64,000 nt of DNA, taken from Echinometra lucunter. Lineage: Eukaryota > Echinodermata > Echinoidea > Camarodonta > Echinometridae. Shown one piece after another: positions 55,695 to 64,000 of the stretch. The notes under the pieces are model-generated. The model saw only the letters and a program-made list of their open reading frames with translations, did no database searches and had not been told where the DNA came from. Position 1 is the stretch's first letter; each line of letters begins with the position of its first letter. The position numbers and the translations under genes are program-made. The stretch is from contig CM057167.1 of assembly GCA_029962745.1 (NCBI GenBank), positions 24,838,642 through 24,902,641 of the forward strand, in the 5' to 3' direction.

Positions 55695-56777
55695 ACCCCA
55701 TGTGAAAGGATCAGTTCTCGGGCCGATTCTGTTTAGTTTGTATATCACTCCCATCTCTGACATTATTAATAAACATGGTCTACAGTATATTTGTTATGCA
55801 GATGATATACAACTGTATTGTTCTTTTGACCCGCGCTCTTTTGAAAATATAAATGAAACACTTGAGAAAACCTCTCTTTGTATTTCAGAAATTAGTAGGT
55901 GGATGTCATCTAATTATCTCCAGCTGAATAACAACAAAACTGAATTCATAGCTCTTTGTTCTTCTACCCGCCATCTGCAATCAATATCACATATTCAGCT
56001 TAATGTTAATGGTCAATGCATCCCCATCTCCACTAAAACTGCTGTTCTTGGAGTATGCATTGATAACATGTTCACACTGTCTGCTCAAGTAAATCAGGTT
56101 GTCCGTAATTGTAATTATCATCTCAGCAATTTGTGGAGGATTCGTAGATTTATTGATCTTAAGACATGTCACCATGCTGTGCGAGCACTTATCCTTTCTC
56201 GGTTAGATTACTGTAATAGTTTATATACTGTTTTGTCAGCTAGAGATAGAAGAAAACTTGAAGTTATACAGAATCGTGCCGCTCGTTTAATTTTTGGCTT
56301 TGGATCCCGAACTCATACTACACCCCTACTTAAGGAACTCCACTGGTTACCTCTATTCCAACGCATTCAGTTTAAAGTCTGTTTATACGTATACAAAACT
56401 CTAAATCAATTAGCACCTGAATATCTTAATAATACCATCAAATTATACACACCCTCTCGTAATCTTCGTTCAATCACTGACACATGCAGACTTTGCATTC
56501 CCTTGTCAAAACTCTCCTCTGCCGAAAAACGGTTTGCCGTAGCAGCTGCCAAGACTTGGAATGCTATCCCTCTTTCAATAAGAAATGTTTCCAGTGTTCT
56601 TGGCTTCAAATCATCCCTTAAGACATACCTTTTTCCTAAATAATTAATATTTTTCCTTTTTATCTTGAATATTGTATAGTAATCATTGCAAATATTAAAT
56701 GTTTCCTATTTTTGAACGCGCTATGGTACTTTTTGTTTTTAGCGCCTCTAAATACCCATTATTATTATTATTATTAA
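55695..56777 (+). mobile_element. 5'-truncated LINE (CR1/L2-like) with intact RT C-terminal ORF
   Basis: An undamaged reading frame runs to TAA at 56641-56643. It begins within the reverse-transcriptase domain ([12 protein letters not shown]), has the catalytic [10 protein letters not shown] block, and continues into the long C-terminal region with [29 protein letters not shown] and [13 protein letters not shown], all typical of CR1/L2/Crack-type non-LTR elements. The endonuclease and the N-terminal RT are missing, so it cannot move by itself. The 3' UTR ends in GCGCCTCTAAATACCC and (ATT)n. The lack of frame damage suggests a fairly recent insertion, unlike the remnant at 26182. Confidence 0.9.
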
Positions 56778-57414
56778 AAAAGCGCCCCCCCCCCCCCGCA
56801 TACCATATTAGGCGAGTACCCCCCCCCCCCCTTCCCGGAGTATGACGCGAATGAATAGAACGAGGAAGCTTGCAAAGCTACAATGTAGAAGAGTACCTGA
56901 CTCATTCATATATCTATTCATATCATATCTACGAAGAAAATTCCTTTTTTTTCATATGGTGTCCGTTATGTCGGTCATCTGATTCTCAACATCAACAGCA
57001 GAATAAAGGAGAGGCCGCGGAAGTGATATCGATAAATAGAGAAAAAAATAGATAGCGGTTGGATGACTTCACTGTGATACATTGATTTTGGGGGTATACG
57101 GTATAGATGTAAATCTAAACCGCGTTATCGTTATACATTACGAAATGACTCAATGTAAAAATGAAAATGATCATCACATAAAATAAGATAAAGAATTTCA
57201 TGTACAATTGCATTATACTTAGTGGTTTTCATTAAATATTGTTGAGGGGTAAAATTTTCATGTATTTTTAGTTGTGGTTTTTCGCGGAAGCCGTAAAAGG
57301 CTTGTAATCTCAGACTAGTTATGCGGTTTCGTCAACTCTTCCCAGCTGATTTTCTGCAATACATGCATGATATATCACATGCATTTACTTGGGGATCGGG
57401 AGCTAGCGATAGCC
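56778..57414. other. Upstream region of the myosin gene
   Basis: Starts with two poly-C runs, then AT-rich unique-looking DNA. No ORF of note. It could include the promoter of the myosin I-like gene, but no clear core motif was seen. Confidence 0.35.
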
Positions 57415-57649
57415 TAGTCTAGATTCTGGACTCTTTTTATGAAGTTTTTATATTCCCCGAAACAGCTGCTAAACTCACTGTACGCGTCAAGTCGAGTGAT
57501 GGCGCGATCCCGAGAACCTCAGAGAACCTGTCCACGCGGGCGGACAGGTTCTCGGGATCGCGCCATCACTCGACTTGACGTGTACAGTGAGTTTGGCAGC
57601 TGTTTCGGGGAATATAAAACTTCATAAAAAGAGTCCAGAATCTAGACTA
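57415..57649. mobile_element. Near-perfect hairpin element with 9-bp TSD
   Basis: A single inverted repeat of about 100-bp arms: left arm 57415-57516, right arm 57549-57649, ends TAGTCTAGATTCTGG and CCAGAATCTAGACTA, apex near ACGCGGGC with a 10-base bulge (CAGAGAACCT). Only a few mismatches occur. GCGATAGCC flanks both sides exactly (57406-57414 and 57650-57658). Almost total palindromy plus a 9-bp duplication recalls Mutator-like or Merlin-like MITEs. It ends 124 bp before the myosin start codon, so it lies in the promoter or 5' UTR. Confidence 0.85.
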
Positions 57650-57773
57650 GCGATAGCCTGGACTCGACTCACGTACGTACGTCGGATCAAATAATTCTTC
57701 GATTGAGCAGAAGCGCAGCGGGCCGGAGAAAGGACTTGTTGCAAGATTGGAATAACGTTGGATGTAAACCATT

Positions 57774-57868
57774 ATGGCTCATCAAGAGAGCGCCCAGTTC
57801 GGGAAAGGAGATTTTGTTCTCCTGGACGAAATCACAGAAGATGCCTTTATGGCAAATTTGAAAATGCG
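57774..57868 (+). CDS. MYO1D: Unconventional myosin Id-like, first coding exon
   Basis: Starts ATGGCTCATC in good context, with an in-frame TAA nine bases upstream, and encodes 31 codons plus two bases before the donor CG|GTGAGT (phase 2). The peptide (MAHQESAQFGKGDFVLLDEI, then TEDAFMANLKMR) aligns with the start of vertebrate MYO1D, which has the same spacing of QES, FGK-DFVL and FMANL-R. Myosin Id is a single-headed actin motor on membranes; in flies and vertebrates it controls left-right chirality. MYO1G, its close paralogue, is the alternative. The remaining exons (rest of motor, IQ motifs, TH1 tail) were not found before 63299 and probably fall in the gap or beyond the window. Confidence 0.8.
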
Positions 57869-58360
57869 GTGAGTTTATCAAATAATTTTCGTCTCTATTT
57901 CTTCTTCCTGCACGCCTGCAGATCGCCCTGCGCTGGCGGAATGAAGACGGTCAGTTACCGGGGCCGGGGCCGTGCCGGGTTCGGGCAGTAGCAGGAACCA
58001 CCTGTTTATCATACTCTTCTCGGCTTATTTACTCCTTTCAATGCACTCTAATTTCTGTTGTTGCACGCATCAATTTGTATATGTTCTTCTGAAGATCTGT
58101 CATTTACATGTAGCATGAGTATATTCTTTCCTTTTATATACTTAACCAAAGTCATGAAAGTGTAGGTTACTTTGTCCATTTTGAACTTTGGTTTTCCATT
58201 GACATTTTTTAATTCATTGTGTCACTGCACAGACACAGGCCTACAAATCCCCTACAAATTTAATCTTAATTCCTAAACTAAGGAAGTTCTTGAAGAAAGA
58301 GATCATCAAACCATATTTCACAACACACATCCAAAGAACTCAGAGAGGAAGGGGGAGGGT

Positions 58361-58690
58361 GTGGGAGCATACCCAACTTTCCTCTGCCCACTTGGGGGGG
58401 GGGGGGGTACTTCCATAATCCATATGCGGTATACGGGCATGTGCTGCCCAAATGGGTCATTTTTTCACAAGAAATTTCTTAACATGTATCCAGTTTTCTC
58501 CCCCCCCCAAAAAAAATCCCTAAACATGGGTTCACATTTTTCAACAATATTTTTCAATCCATTTCTTGAAATTTTTATGACAAATCCATAAACATGGGTC
58601 TATGTTTTGTGAGAAATCCCTAAACATGGGTACCTTTTTCTTAAAATTTGCACCTAAAGATGTGTTAGGGGTTCAAGGTCCAATCCTCAC
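58361..58690. repeat. CCCTAAACATGGGT repeat family, copy 1
   Basis: Built of recurring phrases: AAATGGGTCATTTTTTCACA, AAATCCCTAAACATGGGT and TGACAAATCCATAAACATGG. Related to 59390-59640 and, inverted, to 55632-55694. Repeat units of roughly 50-60 bp are visible, but unit boundaries are unclear. Confidence 0.6.
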
Positions 58691-59389
58691 CCTCCCCCAC
58701 CCCCCCCCCCCCCCCCGTCAAAAAAAGATCCAAGTTACCCCCCCCCCCCCCCCCCGGTCTCTTCCCTGGGAGAAACTATTAAACTTTCTCAAGGAAATTG
58801 TGCTAACTTGTCTTGTTCTAGGCCTTTCTGGCTCCCTGAAAACTTTAAGGGGAAGGGGGGGGGGCTTGGAGGTTTAGAAACTAGGTTTCTGATTTCTGTA
58901 CAAAAATCCTAGCTCTTTTCAGACACCTGTAAAAGTGAAAAGCTTAATACAAAATTTCACAAACATTTTTTTTTTTTTTTTGCTGGGATCTTTGCAATGA
59001 AAGGGGGGAGGGGGAGGGGGTCCCGTGGAGAGTGCCACTTGATATTCCCCTCTTGGAAATATAAAGTTTTTAAAGATTCTTTTCATGGGTGGGGAAGGGG
59101 GAATGGCCATTCTATTATCTTTCAGGTGGGATGCAACATTGCAAGTGAGTTAGAATAGGGTAGCTCTACCCTTCAGGGTTAATTGAAGCCCTGGACAGTG
59201 GATATAGAGTGTACTCAAATTTTCTAACAAAGCTCCAGTAGATGGCTAGTTACTAAATAGTATACACTGTACTTCTTCTTTTTTCTTAGTTTTGAAGAAT
59301 ATATTTCTATTTGTTTAATCAAGAAAAGACAAGTTTAATGTGATGTATGTGTAATACATGTACATTACTCTTTTATCAGCCTTATAATG

Positions 59390-59640
59390 GTGTTGACCTA
59401 TAAATATGATATACGGGGATGTGTTGCTCTAATGGGTCATTTGCTTGCAAAAAATCATGAAACACAGGGTATGGTTTTGTGCCTGAAAATCCCTAAACAT
59501 GCCCCCAGTAAATATGATAAAACCTCAAAAATGGGTCACTTTTTAGAACCAAAATCCCTATTGATGGGTACCCTTTTCTGCCAAAATGGGTATGGGTACA
59601 GAGGCTTTTGCTGCACACCCCAGTCCAAACCAAATCTGAG
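59390..59640. repeat. CCCTAAACATGGGT repeat family, copy 2
   Basis: Shares TAATGGGTCATTTGCTTGCA, AAAATCCCTAAACATGCC and CAAAATCCCTATTGATGGGT with copy 1. The ORF across it is a repeat translation. Confidence 0.6.
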
Positions 59641-61491
59641 GTCTCCCCCCCCCCCCCTTCGCTAATGTAAATGTCTGTAAGCGCAGTGTATAATTTGATC
59701 AGTGTTTGATCTTCCGTAGACTAAACAAAGTTGCATTGGTTTATCCAACCAAGAAGGCAGAGGATCTGCCACTACTGTCCCAGTACTACCTAATTGCTGA
59801 GGGAGAGTAAAAACTCTCGTGATCTTCCAGCCCTTCTTCCTCCTTAAAAGCCAATCGCACGGTCGATTTGACTTCTTCAATGAGAAGAGGAAGTATCTTG
59901 GGTCAGACAATAAACAAGCCTCTCTCACAGCGGGGCACATCCCTGAAGAACAGCCCATAATAGAAAGAGAGTCAAGCCGCTTAGGTTATGAAGGAATGGT
60001 GCATTCCTGAGGGATGACATCTTGCTGTATGAATCACACCCTATTCTTGACTTTTATCCATCCCACATGTTCAGAAAATAAAATGTCATTTGGGAAGATT
60101 GCGTTTGATTGTAAAATTGAATTGTCAACTGGTAATCGAAAAATGGAGACTGTATCTGTATCACATAGAAAGCCCACACAGGGCAAGAGTTAAATTTTTG
60201 AAAGTTTGCCTCTCCCCCCCCCCTCCCCCTTCTTATTGAGATTGGCTATGGATTCTTCTGATTTGAAGACAATCTTACATGTATATTCATTGATAATTAT
60301 ATGGAGTAGGGGACTGTGTAGCAGCATGGATCTTACGAGAACAAGATCCATGGTAGCAGCAACTTGGAAAAAAACAAATACAAGTACCATATGAGTAAAA
60401 TCAAAACAGAACAGAATAAGAAAATGATTGTATTCTATATTCTACATGTATATTCAGGTGGAGGGAACCAAAGGAAGCAAAAATGCAATCTCTATGCATT
60501 GGCTCCCAACATATTTAATCAAAACTTGAAACTGTGGTAATGTATTGGTTAACAAATTGTATTAAGTTTTGTCTCTAATGCCATTAATCAAAGGTAGAAA
60601 ATGAAATGAATTGCAGTAAGAAATTCAATGTAAATGCATCCATGAGCATACCATTTGTTTATAAATATGAAATACATTCATAATGGAACCAAATTAGATC
60701 TACATGTCCATGTATCTCTACTATATTTTAGCTGATTTTCAAACTGTTCCTACTAAATGTCATATTGTATATGAGGTGAAAAGACAACATACACGTATCA
60801 GCTCTACATACAATTTACTTTCATTGCATGATTGAAGGGAGGGGTCTGTTACTCTGTTTATCTAGTCAGACCTCCATTGTAGTCTACTTTACATAATTTC
60901 GAACTCCAGACTTCACTAGACTTTAAGCAAGGTGGAGCCTTGAAGCATTGAGTCATCTACTAAATATAGCCATGGCTTAACATAATGTTTATTTTTCTGT
61001 CTGAGTTTGACAGGTCACATTCTCTTCCCAAGAGCTTTGCTTAGATTGATTTCTCATTGCATTATTCTTCTGTCAAGAGATATTCAGCTGGGCTCTGACC
61101 TTCTGTATTATGACATCACTGTGAATGGAATTTAGAAAAGAAAAAAAAAAAAAAAAAAAACATAGCACAAAAATTATGTCATGCCACATGAAGTTTGTAA
61201 CTCTTTGTTCATCTAGTTCTGTCTGAGTAGTGTATGCTTGTATTCTCTTCCCAAGAGGTTTTCTTAATATTGTCATTACACATGTTCCGACAAGAGGTGT
61301 TTAGGCCTACAGCCGGACTTTGACCTGAACTACTGACATCAGCTATTGGGACTGACACAGAAATTATGCTTGGTCACATCCTGGAGCACAGTCTACTTAA
61401 TTATATGATCATAAGGAAATTTCCTGTAATTGTTTACATTAGTTTGGAATACCATTATTCAAGAAGTAAATCATTCACATTGCTTGTATTC

Positions 61492-61907
61492 TTTAACCCA
61501 TTCGTGACAGAGGGTCCACATTTTGTGGTTTGGCCCAATAACTTTTGATGCAGAGCCTTAAAAATCATACCAAATACATGAGCAGAAAGAGCAAAAAATT
61601 CTACACAAACTGTGCCCATTTTGGTTGCGTCAATATTCGTTGTTTGATTCTGAAAATTTTTTTAAGGAAAATAAGCATTAAAATCCTTAAATTGGCAGTG
61701 TGATAGAAAGTTTAAAATCACCGTTTTCCCCTGCAAATTGGCAACTTTTTGACTTATCATAATTTCTGTCAATTTATATTCATTTCAGATACATGACGTT
61801 TTATAAGAAAAATGTAGCAATAAAATAAAAAAGTTGGTGCTGCCAATTTGAAGAATAAAAGCTGATCAAATTAGGCTTTAAATAATTCCTGTCATGAATG
61901 GGTTAAA
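61492..61907. mobile_element. TTAA-flanked MITE, CCCATTCGTGACAG ends
   Basis: TTAA lies at 61493-61496 and 61903-61906. The terminal CCCATTCGTGACAG faces CTGTCATGAATGGG (one mismatch). TTAA next to CCC termini is the classic piggyBac signature. The 410-bp body has no transposase. Confidence 0.8.
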
Positions 61908-62230
61908 TGTAAGAAGCAGAAAACCTTGCCTTAGCACTTTTTTGATGCAAAATTTGCCCCATTCCTCCCCCCCCCCCCCCCCATCTTTAAAAATCTTCTT
62001 GTGCTGCCACCTCGTCCTTTCCTTGTTTAGCCTGCGTCACATTTATGGTTTTAAATGTCTACATGTAGATGAAATTGGAAAAGGGCAAAATGAAATTTGT
62101 GTTAAAAATGAAATTGACCCGAAATAATTTTATATTTGGGAAAAAATATAAAAATATCATAGAACCCCCTTCTCCTCTTCAATTTCAAAATATCCTGACA
62201 ACAAGCTATAGGAATCAGATTTCACTTGGC

Positions 62231-62756
62231 TTAAAGGCATTGGCTAACTTTGTGAGCAGCTGATTTAAAAAATTCTCAAACTACATATACATGTGTAAGA
62301 TGAAACATGTGTATTCATGAGTACTTTTATTTGTCCTCAAAAACCCTGAAACCAACCATAATTTGGAATAAAAAACTGTCAGTAAGATGTAAACCGCGAT
62401 TTTATTATTTTTGGTCTCAGAGACAATAAATAAGAGGACTGTTTTGCTCGAGTTAAAAAATACTGTTATCTGCCTCCCTCCGCGTGATACGCCAATACAC
62501 ACAATATGGTCTGGTTAGCCATGTGCGCATGTGCACTCCTTACGTCGAGTCTGTGCAACCAACCCGATATATTTTTCAAACATTGGGTTCACATTTCTAA
62601 TATTTAAAAATACTTCCTGTAGGCTAGATATTATACTTTGAAACTTTCAGACTGGTATTTTTATACTACATGTATAACCCTTATGTTTATCCCTTTTCAA
62701 GTACATGTAGCAAAATGAGTTTTTTAAAATCATAACAGTGTTAACCAATGCCTTAA
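62231..62756 (-). mobile_element. TTAA-flanked 500-bp MITE family, copy 3 (reverse)
   Basis: TTAA lies at 62231-62234 and 62753-62756, with ends AGGCATTGGCTAAC and GTTAACCAATGCC. It aligns in reverse to the copies at 15096 and 16359 over its whole length but is more diverged. Its GC-rich core reads TGCGCATGTGCA, one arm of the palindrome being mutated. Confidence 0.85.
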
Positions 62757-63299
62757 AGAAAAACAATAACGGTATTAGCAGTGATCATGTATTATGATTT
62801 TTAAAAAAAAAACTGCTGTTGATTTCTCGCTGTATTGTACTTTGTATGTACAGTATGCAGTCCTAAAATGGTGATAGGACTTGACCTTATTATGACAAGA
62901 AAATAGAAATTGATTTTGTGCAAAGTCTTTTTGTATTCAGAAGCATTTGACATCATATACATATAAACTTGTACATGCCTGTCAACTAATGGTCATTTGA
63001 GCTTTCACCATTAATCCAATCCAACTTCTAATTGAGTCGTTAATGTCAAATGAGGCATCCCCAGTATATGATTAAGCCCTTTCTCATTGCTTACTGGAAG
63101 GAAATCAAAGGATGTACATGTATTTTTGATTTTGTGATTTATTTATAAGTTCTGAACTGGAAAATGAATATAATGTGATATTGAGAGTCACAATAATTCA
63201 GCCACCGTGCTAATGCCATACATGTATGTATTGCAATCATGGTAATGGAATTTCCTTGAATTGAGTTGTATGGAGCGTGGGAAAAAATGTATAGTCTAG
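62757..63299. other. MYO1D: Myosin intron 1, last part before the gap
   Basis: AT-rich, with scattered TACATGTA motifs. No exon recognised. Confidence 0.4.
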
Positions 63300-63799
63300 N
63301 NNNNNNNNNNNNNNNNNNNNNNNNNNNNNNNNNNNNNNNNNNNNNNNNNNNNNNNNNNNNNNNNNNNNNNNNNNNNNNNNNNNNNNNNNNNNNNNNNNNN
63401 NNNNNNNNNNNNNNNNNNNNNNNNNNNNNNNNNNNNNNNNNNNNNNNNNNNNNNNNNNNNNNNNNNNNNNNNNNNNNNNNNNNNNNNNNNNNNNNNNNNN
63501 NNNNNNNNNNNNNNNNNNNNNNNNNNNNNNNNNNNNNNNNNNNNNNNNNNNNNNNNNNNNNNNNNNNNNNNNNNNNNNNNNNNNNNNNNNNNNNNNNNNN
63601 NNNNNNNNNNNNNNNNNNNNNNNNNNNNNNNNNNNNNNNNNNNNNNNNNNNNNNNNNNNNNNNNNNNNNNNNNNNNNNNNNNNNNNNNNNNNNNNNNNNN
63701 NNNNNNNNNNNNNNNNNNNNNNNNNNNNNNNNNNNNNNNNNNNNNNNNNNNNNNNNNNNNNNNNNNNNNNNNNNNNNNNNNNNNNNNNNNNNNNNNNNN
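63300..63799. other. Assembly gap, 500 N
   Basis: Exactly 500 undetermined bases, a round number that suggests a placeholder of unknown or estimated length. A myosin exon could lie in it. Confidence 0.99.
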
Positions 63800-64000
63800 T
63801 GCCTCTTGTGAAGGTAAGCACAGTATAGCTACAAAGGCCTACTGCTCAGTGCTTGTATTTTCTCAGATGAGTGGAAGCGAAAAAGTAATTATCATTACAA
63901 TCTAAGCATATTTCCCTTTGAGAATGGCCCGTTAGTTTGCAGCCAGGCAGAAAACTTTTGTCTACGTATCTGCAAGAAAGATCCAGTTAAGCACATGCCT
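63800..64000. other. Sequence after the gap, unassigned
   Basis: Begins GCCTCTTGTGAAG|GTAAGCA. The GTAAGC (63814-63819) would be a good splice donor, so the first 14 bases could be the end of an exon whose start is in the gap. Nothing more can be said. Confidence 0.25.

Larger units (their letters stand above)
57869..61491. other. MYO1D: Myosin intron 1, first part
   Basis: No second exon recognised. Contains two copies of a CCCTAAACATG repeat (listed separately), many C and G runs (for example 58386-58408, 58700-58717, 58739-58755), a diverged duplicated block (TTCTCTTCCCAAGAG at about 61020 and 61247) and short ORFs at 59662-60010 without a recognised domain. Confidence 0.45.

Noticed and set aside
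59662..60010. Possible myosin exon or other gene in ORFs on both strands
   Set aside because: No match to myosin motor sequence and no good splice boundaries; the frames overlap on both strands without domain content.
63237..63821. ORFs of 180-194 codons across the gap
   Set aside because: They consist almost entirely of undetermined bases.

Overview
This is a piece of a metazoan nuclear genome, not a microbial one. It has intron-containing genes with canonical GT/AG splice sites, AT-rich non-coding DNA, abundant microsatellites, long poly-G/poly-C runs, LINE and SINE remnants and many short inverted-repeat transposons. The gene content (a kisspeptin-type receptor, an MS4A/CD20-like gene and a class I myosin) points to a deuterostome. 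A fold-back element whose arms are 15-bp tandem repeats resembles the TU elements described from sea urchins. I infer an echinoderm, probably an echinoid; I could not search a database.

Three protein genes can be reconstructed, all on the + strand. (1) At 9216-30879 a three-exon rhodopsin-family GPCR of 371 aa most resembles kisspeptin receptors; its first intron is 17.6 kb. (2) At 45265-52696 a six-exon MS4A-like four-pass membrane protein of 338 aa has every intron in phase 0. (3) At 57774 the first coding exon of an unconventional myosin Id-like gene begins; the rest is not seen before the 500-base gap at 63300-63799 or lies beyond the window. The three genes have no evident functional link.

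Region by region: 1-9029 is intergenic and rich in small DNA transposons, three of them with exact 8-bp target-site duplications (TSDs). 9030-31260 is the GPCR gene; its introns hold TTAA-flanked MITEs, the TU-like fold-back element at 20225-22120, a decayed LINE and several dispersed repeats. 31260-45264 is intergenic, with further fold-back elements, a tRNA-derived SINE and two unassigned exon-like ORFs. 45265-52856 is the MS4A-like gene; its fourth intron carries a degenerate minisatellite split by successive transposon insertions. 52857-57773 holds an inverted-repeat element, a LINE fragment with an undamaged reverse-transcriptase C-terminal ORF, and a near-perfect hairpin element just upstream of the myosin start codon. 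57869-64000 is myosin intron plus the assembly gap.

Most open frames in the window are chance ORFs or translations of simple repeats and were left out.
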